Shown: positions 1-8,278, counted from the first letter of the stretch. The stretch: DNA of 64,000 bases from [Clostridium] hylemonae DSM 15053 (GCF_008281175.1 NZ_CP036524.1:2356001-2420000), one strand, 5' to 3'. Numbers and translations: made by a program. Notes: generated from the sequence alone by a model not told the origin.

Positions 1-289
1 AGTTTTTTGCGGACGGTTTGTGGGCATTATAAATATAGTCCACCTGGATATTCCTGTTGAACATCTTAACCCTCGGCTCCTGATTGTTCGAGATGAGACA
101 GCAGCCAAATCCGATCTTCTTAAGTCTTGCGAACAGTTCTTCCGCCCGCTCATCCGCCGGCGCCCCGTGGGGTACGAGCGTATTGTCAATGTCAAAGATA
201 AGGCCCCTGACTCCTTCGCTGTACATTTTTTCAAAATCTATGACATAGGCAGACGTCACATATCTGTCCGGATAAAATTTATCAAACAT
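1..289 (-). CDS. YqeG-family HAD phosphatase (3' end beyond window)
   Basis: Reading the minus strand from the ATG at 289 gives MFDKFYPDRYVTSAYVIDF and then a HAD motif I, IFDIDNTLVPHG, with the nucleophile Asp and the second Asp two residues later. A motif II-like Ser follows in CCLISNNQEPRV, then an HKPSAKN segment carrying the motif III Lys. This is the pattern of the YqeG / HAD-IIIA phosphatases, small cytoplasmic proteins of about 170 residues whose substrate is not firmly known. Only the first 96 residues or so lie in the window. The start overlaps the stop of the upstream shikimate kinase gene (TAATG), so the two are translationally coupled. Confidence 0.82.
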   Translation of the reverse strand, partial: MFDKFYPDRYVTSAYVIDFEKMYSEGVRGLIFDIDNTLVPHGAPADERAEELFARLKKIGFGCCLISNNQEPRVKMFNRNIQVDYIYNAHKPSAKN

Positions 290-1074
290 TATTTGTCTTC
301 CATTTCCGTAACGCGCTGTACAAGTTCTTCGCATATCTGAAGCACGTTTTTATTGTCTGTGTTGATCACGATGTCCGCGGCCGCCTCATACTTCTCGCGG
401 CGCTGCTCCATCAGTTCGGAGATGCCTTCTACGTTCTTTCGTCCGTTGAGCACCGGCCTGTCATCGCTGTCTTTCACACGCTCATAGATAGTCTCAGGGC
501 TGGCAGTGAGAAGCACGACTCTGCCGTTCTTCTTCATCTCAGCGACATTGCGTTCCCTGAGCGCCGCTCCGCCGCCGCAGGAGATCACGGTGTTTTTTCT
601 GGACTGCATCTCTATGAGCAGATTTGTCTCCAGATTTCTGAAATATTCTTCCCCGTATGTGGCAAATATATCCGGGATACTCATTTCTTCCCTGTCTGCG
701 ATCACCTGGTCCATCTCTACGATGTCCATGGCAAACATGGTGCTCAGATAATCCGACACCGTCGTTTTGCCTGCTCCCATAAATCCGATGAGCACAATAT
801 TGTAATCAAACAGTTTTCTTGCCTGGATCCTCTTGCTGTTCTTCAGGATACACCGGAACACATCGTAGATCTCATCCTTATACTTATTGTCCGTCAGTTT
901 TTCTTCCAGGCGCTGCTTCTGCTTCGCCTCCTGCTGAGGCTGCAGAATCGGCATTCCGTATGTCTCTTTGTACGCCATGATTTTTTCTACAACGGCATTC
1001 CGCTCTACCAATGCGTCAATAAGTTTATCATCGCACAGTGCCAGCTGCTCTCTGTACATCTCTAAATCATTCAT
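289..1074 (-). CDS. aroK: Chorismate mutase (AroQ type) - shikimate kinase fusion
   Basis: A 261-residue two-domain protein. Residues 1-85 are an all-helical AroQ-type chorismate mutase domain (MNDLEMYREQLALCDDKLID, with the usual Arg/Lys-rich spacing). Residues 91-258 are a shikimate kinase: P-loop GFMGAGKTT at 97-105, the shikimate-binding Asp in EMDQV near 121, CGGGA at 166-170, and the lid motif DRPVLNG near 205-211. The kinase phosphorylates shikimate and the mutase converts chorismate to prephenate, so one polypeptide covers two non-consecutive steps of aromatic amino acid synthesis. It has its own promoter (1123-1151) after the LysR gene and overlaps the next gene by one base. The kinase domain is certain; the mutase call rests on overall pattern and on the common linkage in Clostridia. 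Confidence 0.9.
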   Translation of the reverse strand: MNDLEMYREQLALCDDKLIDALVERNAVVEKIMAYKETYGMPILQPQQEAKQKQRLEEKLTDNKYKDEIYDVFRCILKNSKRIQARKLFDYNIVLIGFMGAGKTTVSDYLSTMFAMDIVEMDQVIADREEMSIPDIFATYGEEYFRNLETNLLIEMQSRKNTVISCGGGAALRERNVAEMKKNGRVVLLTASPETIYERVKDSDDRPVLNGRKNVEGISELMEQRREKYEAAADIVINTDNKNVLQICEELVQRVTEMEDK

Positions 1075-1122
1075 ATTTTTCTTTCTCTCCTGTTTTATAC
1101 TGATCCGCTTTCACACCGGTAT

Positions 1123-1151
1123 ATTATAACAACTTTCCCGGCACAGCGCAA
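1123..1151 (-). promoter_or_regulatory. Promoter of the aroK fusion gene
   Basis: On the minus strand TTGCGC (1151-1146) is followed after 17 bases by a perfect TATAAT (1128-1123), about 50 bases before the start codon. It lies between the LysR stop and the fusion gene, so the latter need not depend on LysR transcription. Confidence 0.6.
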
Positions 1152-1161
1152 CAATTATGGT

Positions 1162-2052
1162 TTATTTTTTCAGGCTGTAGTAGTCTTTTACGTACTCTGT
1201 GAACGCCTTTGCGACAGGCACCTGATACTTGTTTTTCAGCGTCACCATATAGATGAAGCGCCGGTAGTCCAGATCCTCGATCTCCAGGAAAGACGCCTTC
1301 ATGCTGCGCACTGTGGCGGCGTCCGGAACGATGCCGACGCCGAAGCCTCTGGCCACAAGCCCTACCATGGCGCTGTCCTCATCCACCGTATAGACGATAT
1401 CCGGCTTGATGCCGTAATCTTTGAATATCTGGCTTATGACGCCGCGCAGTCCGCTCCCTCTGTTAAAGAAAATCTGCGGATACGAAGCTATTTCCTCAAA
1501 TCTCACACTCTTTTTTTCGGCCAGCGGATGTTCCGGCGGTACGGCGGCGATCAGCTTCTCCTGGGACACCGGGACAAAATCCAGCTCTTTTTCGCCTGTC
1601 ACCATGGAACAGAAACCGATATCATACTTTTCCTCTTTCACACCTTCCACAATTTCCTTTGTGACTCCGTTGCTGAAACCAAACTCCACTTTTTTATCCC
1701 TGTTTGCTTCCAGAAAACCGGAAATGACCTCCGGGATAAACTCGCTTCCCTGCGTATATATGTAACCGATGTCAACCTTCCCGCTTCTTTCGCTCGTCAT
1801 AGCCCTTGTCTTCTTGATCCCCGCATCGAGGATATCGAGAGCTTCCTCGGCATACTCCATAAACAGCCTCCCGTATTTGGTAAGGGCTACGTTTCTTCCC
1901 TGCCGTTCAAACAGGCTCGTGCCAAGTTCCTCCTCCAGTGACGATATGGCATGGCTCAGGCTCGGCTGGGTGATCGACAGTTTCTGGGCTGCATTTGTAT
2001 AATGCTCCATATGTGCAAGTGTTACAAAGTAGTGCAATTGATTTAAATTCAT
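1162..2052 (-). CDS. LysR-family transcriptional regulator
   Basis: A 296-residue LysR-type regulator. The N-terminal winged helix-turn-helix (MNLNQLHYFVTLAHMEHYTN, then ITQPSLSHAISSLEEELG) is followed by a two-lobed LysR substrate-binding domain from about residue 90. The frame stays open upstream, but the ATG at 2052 is preceded by a good AGGAGG, so I use it. The gene is divergent from the ene-reductase at 2213. An ATAG-N7-CTAT dyad at 2096-2110 sits between them and is centred near -65 of the reductase promoter, the usual activator position for this family. I infer that it controls the reductase. Its inducer is unknown; the N-terminus resembles GltC/CynR-type members. Confidence 0.93.
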   Translation of the reverse strand: MNLNQLHYFVTLAHMEHYTNAAQKLSITQPSLSHAISSLEEELGTSLFERQGRNVALTKYGRLFMEYAEEALDILDAGIKKTRAMTSERSGKVDIGYIYTQGSEFIPEVISGFLEANRDKKVEFGFSNGVTKEIVEGVKEEKYDIGFCSMVTGEKELDFVPVSQEKLIAAVPPEHPLAEKKSVRFEEIASYPQIFFNRGSGLRGVISQIFKDYGIKPDIVYTVDEDSAMVGLVARGFGVGIVPDAATVRSMKASFLEIEDLDYRRFIYMVTLKNKYQVPVAKAFTEYVKDYYSLKK

Positions 2053-2095
2053 AATCTGCCTCCTTTGTCTATTTTTTACAATCATACCACAATCC

Positions 2096-2110
2096 ATAGA
2101 ACAAATCTAT
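2096..2110. promoter_or_regulatory. Candidate LysR-type regulator box (ATAG-N7-CTAT)
   Basis: The dyad ATAG-AACAAAT-CTAT contains the T-N11-A core typical of LysR regulators (T at 2097, A at 2109). Its centre lies about 65 bases upstream of the start of transcription predicted from the promoter at 2133-2161. Confidence 0.5.
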
Positions 2111-2132
2111 CAAACAGTGCAAAAACATGAAT

Positions 2133-2161
2133 TTGTTTTATCTTTAACAATATCTTATAAT
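2133..2161 (+). promoter_or_regulatory. Promoter of the ene-reductase gene
   Basis: TTGTTT (2133-2138), a 17-base spacer and a perfect TATAAT (2156-2161). The weak -35 next to an upstream LysR box suits an activated promoter. Confidence 0.6.
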
Positions 2162-2212
2162 CCAACTATAGAACAGCTTTGAACGATATTTTATCAAATG
2201 GAGGATGTTACG

Positions 2213-4213
2213 ATGAAAAATAACTTTAAGCACTTGTTTTCCCCTCTGACGGTCAGGGGGATGACGATGAAAAACCGCGTTGTCATGATGCCGATGGGGA
2301 GTAATTTTGCGGGACACGACGGGGAACTGAGCGATGAGCACATCACATATTATGAACTGCGGGCAAAGGGCGGTACGGGACTTATCATTGTGGAGAATAT
2401 CTGCGTAAAATACCCGGAGGGTTCCAACGGGACAACGCAGCTGCGCATAGACAAGGACTGTTATATCCCCCGGCTTTACAAACTTACGGAAACCTGTCAC
2501 AGGCACGGCGCCTGTATGGGAATACAGCTCAACCACGCAGGCGCTTCGGCCATGTCGTCCCGGACGGGGATGCAGCCTGTATCCTCTTCTGTCCTGCCGT
2601 CCAAACCGGGCGGAGAGCTTCCCCGGCCGCTGTCAAAGGAAGAACTTGAAGGTATAGCCGCAGATTACGGCGCCGCGGCAAGGCGCGCCGTCAACGCGGG
2701 GTTTGACCTCGTGGAGATCCACGCGGGGCACTCCTACCTGATCAGCCAGTTTCTCTCGCCGACGATGAATGACAGAACGGATGAATTCGGAGGCTGTGCA
2801 GAAAACAGAGCCCGTTTCTGCAAAATGGTCATCGGGGAAGTGCGTGCCGCGGTCGGACCGCGCGTACCCATCTCTCTGCGCCTGAGCGTGGATGAGCTGG
2901 TCGAAGGCGGCAATACGCTGGAAGACTGCCTTGCATACCTTGAGTATCTGAATGATGAGGCAGATATCTTCGACACTTCCGCTGCGCTGAACCCTTCTAT
3001 CCAGTATCAGATCGACGCCAATTACCTAGCGGACGGCTGGCGCTCCTACATGGCCAGAGCGGTGCGGGAGAAGTTTCACAAGCCATCCATCGCCATCGGC
3101 AACATCCGCAGCCCGCAGGCTGCCGAGGATATTCTGGAAAAGGGGGACGCTGACCTTATCGGTATCGGGCGCGGTCTTATCGCCGACCCCGACTGGTGTG
3201 CCAAGGCGGCCCGGGGCGACGTGTGCGATATCCGCAAGTGTATTTCCTGCAATATAGGCTGCGTCGGCAACCGCATCGGCGGCAACAGACCGCTGCGCTG
3301 TACGATAAACCCGGACATAATTGGAGGAGAGGCCTATAAAAAGCGGAACATATCAAAGCCATGCCGTGTCGTTGTCGTCGGCGCCGGCACCGCGGGGCTC
3401 GAAGCGGCATGTACCGCCGCCGAGACCGGCTGTACCGTAACGCTTCTTGAAAAGCAGGACCACATAGGCGGACTATCCGTGGAGATCTCAAAGATTCCGG
3501 ACAAGAAACGGCTTGCCGATTTTCCGGACTATCTGAAGCACCGCGCGGCCGGACTTGACAATCTGACGATCAGAACAGGCGTGGACGCGACAGCCCATAC
3601 TGTCAAAAGCCTCCGCCCGGACCTTGTCGTGAACGCGACCGGCTCCGTCCCCCTTCTTCCGCCCATTACCGGCCTGCATGAAAGCCTTGCGGACAAAAAA
3701 GCGGATGTGTACTCGATTCTCGACCTGATACAGAATATAGACCGCTATCCAGAAGACATGTCCGGCCGTAAGGTCATCGTGATCGGCGGCGGCGCCGTCG
3801 GCCTTGACGTGGTCGAGTTCTTCGCCCCGCGCGGCGCGGACACGACGATCATAGAGATGATGCCTTTCATCGGAAACGGGTTGGACGCCTCCTCCACCTC
3901 CTCGATGAAAGAATGCATGGAAAAGCACAGCGTGACACAGCTGGTCAACACTGCGCTCAAAAAAGTAACCCCTCATTCCTTCCTCGTGGAAAAAGACGGA
4001 CAGGAAGAGGAACTCCCATTTGATTACGGTTTCGTCTGCCTCGGCATGAAGGCACACGCGCCCATCTGGGATGAACTCACAAAAGCCTTTGAAGGAGAAG
4101 ACACCGCCCTTCTCAATATCGGAGACTCCGTCCGCGCCAGAAGGATCATCGACGGCACCGACGCAGGAAGACATATGGTACTGAACACATTAGAACAGCT
4201 CGGATACTTATAA
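2213..4213 (+). CDS. NADH:flavin oxidoreductase / 2-enoate reductase (Old Yellow Enzyme, BaiCD/FadH-like)
   Basis: A 666-residue ene-reductase. Residues 1-330 form the FMN-binding TIM barrel of the Old Yellow Enzyme family (LFSPLTVRGMTMKNRVVMMPM at the start; EIHAGHSYLISQFLSP with the substrate-binding His; IGIGRGLIADP near the end). An iron-sulfur motif with Cys343, Cys346, Cys350 and Cys363 follows. The C-terminal half holds two dinucleotide folds, VVVVGAGTAGLEAA (FAD) and VIVIGGGAVGLDVVEF (NADH). The architecture matches 2,4-dienoyl-CoA reductase, 2-enoate reductase and the bile-acid and steroid enzymes BaiCD, BaiH and the Osr type. The reaction is probably NADH-dependent reduction of an activated C=C bond; the substrate cannot be told from sequence. 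The ATG at 2213 is chosen because GGAGG lies eight bases upstream, whereas the earlier ATG at 2198 overlaps that GGAGG. It stands alone beside a divergent LysR gene, which suggests substrate-induced expression. Confidence 0.92.
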   Translation: MKNNFKHLFSPLTVRGMTMKNRVVMMPMGSNFAGHDGELSDEHITYYELRAKGGTGLIIVENICVKYPEGSNGTTQLRIDKDCYIPRLYKLTETCHRHGACMGIQLNHAGASAMSSRTGMQPVSSSVLPSKPGGELPRPLSKEELEGIAADYGAAARRAVNAGFDLVEIHAGHSYLISQFLSPTMNDRTDEFGGCAENRARFCKMVIGEVRAAVGPRVPISLRLSVDELVEGGNTLEDCLAYLEYLNDEADIFDTSAALNPSIQYQIDANYLADGWRSYMARAVREKFHKPSIAIGNIRSPQAAEDILEKGDADLIGIGRGLIADPDWCAKAARGDVCDIRKCISCNIGCVGNRIGGNRPLRCTINPDIIGGEAYKKRNISKPCRVVVVGAGTAGLEAACTAAETGCTVTLLEKQDHIGGLSVEISKIPDKKRLADFPDYLKHRAAGLDNLTIRTGVDATAHTVKSLRPDLVVNATGSVPLLPPITGLHESLADKKADVYSILDLIQNIDRYPEDMSGRKVIVIGGGAVGLDVVEFFAPRGADTTIIEMMPFIGNGLDASSTSSMKECMEKHSVTQLVNTALKKVTPHSFLVEKDGQEEELPFDYGFVCLGMKAHAPIWDELTKAFEGEDTALLNIGDSVRARRIIDGTDAGRHMVLNTLEQLGYL

Positions 4214-4218
4214 ACGAA

Positions 4219-4298
4219 TCGGGGACAGGTTAAATTTAATTGGGGACGGGGTTTTTTTCAAAAAACCCCGTCCCCAATTAAATTTAACCTGTCCCCGA
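4219..4298. repeat. 80-bp perfect palindrome (type 1), between convergent genes
   Basis: Two 39-base arms (4219-4257 and 4260-4298) are exact reverse complements around a two-base TC loop. Each arm reads TCGGGGACAGGTTAAATTTA and continues with a second GGGGAC, then GGGG and a T run. It starts six bases after the ene-reductase stop and ends 21 bases before the thrS stop. The T/A runs at the centre mean it is not a classical terminator, although an RNA hairpin this long could protect or end both transcripts. A decayed relative lies at 29239-29297. Confidence 0.9.
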
Positions 4299-4318
4299 AG
4301 GAGCTGGTATTCTATTTT

Positions 4319-6070
4319 TTATTTATCTTCCAGCACTTTTTCCGTGAATGTCTTGAGTTCCATACTTCCGATATCACCTTCATCGCGTTTTCTTACGGAT
4401 ACGACATTCTCCGCCACTTCTTTTTCCCCTACGATTATCATATAAGGTACTTTCTGCATCTGTGCCTCGCGGATCTTGTAACCGAGTTTCTCGCTTCTGC
4501 CATCCAGTTCCACGCGGATCCCGGCTGCCTTGAGTTCGTCTGTCACCTTCTGTGCGTAATCGGCAAACTTGTCTGATACGGGCAATATCTTCACCTGTAC
4601 CGGCGCGAGCCATGTCGGGAACTTGCCCGCGTAATGTTCGATTAGTATACCGATAAAGCGCTCGATGGAACCGAAGGCAACCCGGTGTATCATGATCGGT
4701 CTGTGCTTCTCGCCGTCTGCGCCTGTGTATTCCAGTTCAAATCTCTGCGGCATCTGGAAGTCGAGCTGAATTGTACCACACTGCCATGTCCTTCCGATGG
4801 AGTCTTCCAGATGGAAGTCGATCTTCGGGCCGTAGAATGCGCCGTCGCCTTCGTTTACCACATAGTCCATTCCGAGTTCTTCCAGCGCCCCTCTCAGGCC
4901 TTCCGTCGCCATCTCCCAGTCTGCATCGCTTCCCATGCTGTTCTCCGGTCTCGTGGACAGTTCCACATGGTATTTGAATCCAAACTTAGAGTACACTTCA
5001 TCGATCAGCCTTGCCACGCCTTTGATCTCATCTCTTATCTGGTCCTCTGTCATAAAGATATGGGCATCGTCCTGTGTGAAGCAGCGCACGCGCATAAGGC
5101 CGTGAAGCTGGCCTGACTTTTCATGGCGGTGTACGAGGCCAAGCTCGCCCACACGCATCGGCAGGTCTTTATAGGAACGCGGCTCCACCTTGTACACAAG
5201 CATTCCGCCCGGGCAGTTCATCGGCTTAACTGCATAATCCTCCTCATCGATCACTGTTGTATACATATTGTCTTTATAGTGGTCCCAATGCCCGGAATTC
5301 TCCCACAGATGCCTGGACAGAATAATGGGCGTGGAGATCTCCACATATCCTTCTCTCAGATGGAGCTGCCGCCAGTAGTCGATAAGCAGATTCTTTAACA
5401 CCATTCCTTTTGGGAGGAAAAACGGAAATCCCGGGCCCTCATCCATGATCGCAAACAGTCCCAGTTCCTTACCGAGCTTTCTGTGATCGCGCAGACGTGC
5501 TTCCTCCATTCTCTTAAGATATGCATCCAGCTCGTCCGCCTTCGGGAAGGATGTCCCGTAGATCCTCGTCAGCATCTGATTGTTCTCATCTCCGTGCCAG
5601 TATGCCCCCGCCACGCTCTGAAGCTTAAACGCTTTGATCACGCTCGTGTTGGACACATGAGGGCCCGCACAGAAATCCACGAACTCACCCTGTCTGTAAA
5701 GACTGATCTCTTCCTCCTTTGGCAGAGCCTGAATCATCTCTACTTTGTAGGATTCTCCCCGCTCCTCCATCAGTTTCAGCGCTTCCTCACGGCTCACGAC
5801 ACTTCTCTCAAGCGGCAGAGATTCCTTGACGATCCTGCGCATCTCTTTCTCCACCTCGGCAAGGTGCTCTGTCGTAAACGGAAAACTGAATTCAAAATCA
5901 TAGTAATATCCATCTTTTACCGCCGGTCCTATAGCCAGCTTTGTATCCGGGTACAGGCGCTTTACTGCCTGGGCCAGAATATGGGATGTCGTATGGCGGA
6001 ACGCCTCCTGTCCCACCTCATCTGCAAATGTCAGGTCCTGTACAGACCCGTCTTTCATACTTACTTTCAT
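4319..6070 (-). CDS. thrS: Threonine--tRNA ligase (no TGS domain)
   Basis: Class II threonyl-tRNA synthetase, which charges tRNA-Thr. At 583 residues it is about 55-60 shorter than the usual bacterial enzyme. The sequence enters the editing domain almost at once (HTTSH at 26-30 is the editing HxxxH), so the N-terminal TGS domain is missing. The catalytic core is intact: MNCPGGM with the zinc Cys, the motif 2 region HRHEKSGQLHGLMRVRCFTQ, and motif 3 around HRVAFGSIERFIG. The C-terminal anticodon-binding domain starts near residue 485 (PVQVKILPVSDKFADYAQKV). The T-box leader just upstream ends close to this start, and a downstream-type ATG with a GAGCG-like site fits, so I do not think the TGS domain was lost to a wrong start. 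Expression should rise when uncharged tRNA-Thr accumulates. Confidence 0.97.
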   Translation of the reverse strand: MKVSMKDGSVQDLTFADEVGQEAFRHTTSHILAQAVKRLYPDTKLAIGPAVKDGYYYDFEFSFPFTTEHLAEVEKEMRRIVKESLPLERSVVSREEALKLMEERGESYKVEMIQALPKEEEISLYRQGEFVDFCAGPHVSNTSVIKAFKLQSVAGAYWHGDENNQMLTRIYGTSFPKADELDAYLKRMEEARLRDHRKLGKELGLFAIMDEGPGFPFFLPKGMVLKNLLIDYWRQLHLREGYVEISTPIILSRHLWENSGHWDHYKDNMYTTVIDEEDYAVKPMNCPGGMLVYKVEPRSYKDLPMRVGELGLVHRHEKSGQLHGLMRVRCFTQDDAHIFMTEDQIRDEIKGVARLIDEVYSKFGFKYHVELSTRPENSMGSDADWEMATEGLRGALEELGMDYVVNEGDGAFYGPKIDFHLEDSIGRTWQCGTIQLDFQMPQRFELEYTGADGEKHRPIMIHRVAFGSIERFIGILIEHYAGKFPTWLAPVQVKILPVSDKFADYAQKVTDELKAAGIRVELDGRSEKLGYKIREAQMQKVPYMIIVGEKEVAENVVSVRKRDEGDIGSMELKTFTEKVLEDK

Positions 6071-6124
6071 CTTGTTTCGCTCCTTTCAATATACACTTTT
6101 TGTTCTTTTCGGAAACGGTATTTC

Positions 6125-6413
6125 CTGAATCAAAAAAACACCCTAAACAGACAACTTGCGCTGTCCATTTAAGGGTGCATCTAACGCTGCACGGTCCCAC
6201 CTTAACTTTTCACTTCAGACTCTCTCAAATCCTATCCCTTAACGCAGGAATACGGCAATGCTTACTGTCGTTTCGGCACCGCAGCTCAGGAATGGTTTTC
6301 ATCTTCTTTCTGTCACAAAAAACTTCCACCAAATGTTTTTCTCTCTGGATGACTCCAAAAGACTACTCTTTTCCGTCTCTGCTTTTGTCATGTTTCCACT
6401 GTAATACCAGCTA
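6125..6413 (-). ncRNA. T-box riboswitch leader of thrS
   Basis: The minus-strand leader holds the T-box core AAGGTGGGACCGTGCAGCG at 6203-6185, which pairs with the acceptor end of uncharged tRNA. An intrinsic terminator follows at 6178-6132. Stem I features are visible upstream (AGAGAG, then GGTGGAAG near 6330). The likely specifier is ACC, a Thr codon, at 6296-6294 in GAAAACCATTCCTGAGCTGC, which agrees with the downstream gene. Confidence 0.93.
6132..6178 (-). terminator. T-box-controlled terminator
   Basis: On the minus strand GCACCCTTAAATGGACAG pairs with CTGTTTAGGGTG, followed by a run of seven T. It competes with the T-box antiterminator. Confidence 0.88.
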
Positions 6414-6419
6414 TCTTTC

Positions 6420-6447
6420 ATTATAGCAACACACGGCAAAAAGTCAA
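6420..6447 (-). promoter_or_regulatory. Promoter of the thrS leader
   Basis: TTGACT (6447-6442), a 16-base spacer and TATAAT (6425-6420). It begins just after the stop of the amidase gene. Confidence 0.75.
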
Positions 6448-6459
6448 CGCATTTTCCGA

Positions 6460-7128
6460 TTATTTTTTGATCGCCTCCTGCACATCTGCCCTGAACTGGT
6501 TCCATGCGTCCTCATTTTCCACAAAATACTTCGGACAGTTCTTTTCCGTCACATCATAATGCCGGATGACATCCTTGCTGTCCAGGTCAAACTTCTTACA
6601 CAGCCAGGCGGTGAGCCGGACCATGGACTTATATGTCTCCTCGTTGAACTTTCCCGTCTCATCCGGGTGACAGCACTCAATGGATACGGTGTCATTGTTC
6701 CTGCTATTGGACGCATAAGCCACCTCCCACGTCGGAACACACTGCACGATCTCCCCGTCAAGACCTACGATAAAATTACTGCTCGCTTTTGTCTCATGGC
6801 TGTCCTTAAGGCCCTCAAAATAATTCCGGTTTTCCATGGCGGTGGCGCCTGGATTGGCCGTGTAGTGCACAACGATCCCTTTGATCTTATCCGTCTTCGT
6901 CCCCGGCCGGGAATAGGGGTTTTCTGTGAGCAGTTCCACATCCAGGTCCGGGCGGGAGGCATCTATGTCCTTTCCTTTAAGTTCTATGTAATCATTCGTG
7001 AACCATGCTGGCTTGATGATCCTTACGATCCCCACGAGCACAATGAGTACGGCAAGCACGAGCACACCGAGCCGGATATTGCGCTGGATCCTCCTCCTGC
7101 GCCTTGCTTCCGCTATTCTTCTGTCCAT
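6460..7128 (-). CDS. Membrane-anchored N-acetylmuramoyl-L-alanine amidase (Amidase_2)
   Basis: A 222-residue type II membrane protein. A basic N-terminus (RRIAEARRRRRIQRNIRLG) is followed by one transmembrane segment at about 20-38, which places the enzyme outside the cell. The C-terminal domain (about 75-222) is an Amidase_2 / PGRP-type zinc amidase. Zinc ligands are visible as His in GIVVHYTANPG and His in VIRHYDVTEKNCPKYF, where NCPK carries the third-ligand position. It should cleave between MurNAc and the stem peptide. No sorting signal or binding domain is seen. It is co-directional with galM and lacZ but 82 bases away, and I see no functional link to them. Confidence 0.9.
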   Translation of the reverse strand: MDRRIAEARRRRRIQRNIRLGVLVLAVLIVLVGIVRIIKPAWFTNDYIELKGKDIDASRPDLDVELLTENPYSRPGTKTDKIKGIVVHYTANPGATAMENRNYFEGLKDSHETKASSNFIVGLDGEIVQCVPTWEVAYASNSRNNDTVSIECCHPDETGKFNEETYKSMVRLTAWLCKKFDLDSKDVIRHYDVTEKNCPKYFVENEDAWNQFRADVQEAIKK

Positions 7129-7210
7129 ACTATCTCTCCAATCATTCCATACTATTTTAGCATAGTTAAGAGAAATATTTTATGAAAAAATACTTATGAA
7201 TTTCTGAATG

Positions 7211-8239
7211 TTAAAACTCGAATTTATACGAAGTTACTGACTCAAACTGCCCTCCCGCCCGGACGACCGGACTTTCAAAATTATCTTTATTTACCGCATC
7301 CGGGAAATACTGCGTCTCAAAGCATATACCCTGATGTTTTCCGTACACTGCTCCGGCCTTTCCCCGCTCCCGGTCAAGAAAATTGCCGCTGTACACCTGC
7401 ATTCCCGGCAAATCTGTAAATATCTGCATCCTGATACCGCTCTCCCGGCATGAAAATTCACCTGTCCTGCGGAACCCGTCTCCGCCCAGCACCCAGTTGT
7501 GGTCATAACCACCCGCAAAATCCAGCGCCTCGTAATCGGCGCCTATGTCTCTGCCGATCGTCTTTCTGACGCGGAAATCCATGGGCGTCCCCTCCACACT
7601 TACGATCTCGCCGGTAGGGATGGATTCTTCGTCAGCGCGCGTATATGCCTCTGCGTCCAGCCACAGCTCCTGTTCCAGAATATCGCCCGAGTCATGGCCG
7701 TTCAGATTAAAATAGCTGTGATTCGTCAAATTTACGATCGTGTCCGCCTCTGCCGCCGCCTCGTAGCGGATCTCAAGCGCGTTTTCGCCGTTCAGGCTGT
7801 ACGTTACCGTGACATCCAGCGCGCCCGGATATCCCTGGTCTTTGTCCGGGCTTGACAGATGAAGCGCCACATGTCTTTCATCCGCCTCCCGCACTTCCCA
7901 CAGCCTGTGGTTGTAAGTGTCAGGCCCGCTGTGCAGATTGTTGCCGTTGTCATTTTCAGCAAGCGTATATGTCTTTCCGTTCAGCGTAAACCGGGCGCCG
8001 CCGATACGGTTAGCCACCCTTCCCACCGTCCCGCCGAACGACTGCCCTCCGGCTTCATAATCCCGGGCGCAGTCATAACCGAGCACCACATCCCTCACCT
8101 GCCCGTCCCGGCACGGTATGCGCACCGATACGACTGCTGCACCGTAGTCACTGATACAGACGGTCATTCCGTTCTTATTTCTCAGTTCATATACACTTGC
8201 CTGCTCTCCTGCCTCTGTTGTTCCAAAATCACGTACCAT
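7211..8239 (-). CDS. galM: Aldose 1-epimerase (galactose mutarotase)
   Basis: A 342-residue aldose 1-epimerase that interconverts alpha and beta anomers of galactose or glucose. Family marks are GGTVGRVANRIGGARFTLNG, NNLHSGP with one catalytic His, NLTNHSYFNLNG with the other, and a C-terminal ICFETQYFPDAVN with the catalytic Glu. There is no signal peptide, so it is cytoplasmic. AGGAGG lies eight bases before the ATG. It follows lacZ by 39 bases on the same strand with no terminator between, so the pair forms a lactose-utilisation operon: LacZ releases beta-galactose and GalM turns it to the alpha form for galactokinase. Confidence 0.95.
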   Translation of the reverse strand: MVRDFGTTEAGEQASVYELRNKNGMTVCISDYGAAVVSVRIPCRDGQVRDVVLGYDCARDYEAGGQSFGGTVGRVANRIGGARFTLNGKTYTLAENDNGNNLHSGPDTYNHRLWEVREADERHVALHLSSPDKDQGYPGALDVTVTYSLNGENALEIRYEAAAEADTIVNLTNHSYFNLNGHDSGDILEQELWLDAEAYTRADEESIPTGEIVSVEGTPMDFRVRKTIGRDIGADYEALDFAGGYDHNWVLGGDGFRRTGEFSCRESGIRMQIFTDLPGMQVYSGNFLDRERGKAGAVYGKHQGICFETQYFPDAVNKDNFESPVVRAGGQFESVTSYKFEF

Positions 8240-8278
8240 CCCAATATCCTCCTGTCCGCTCCTATGCGTATTTTCTGC

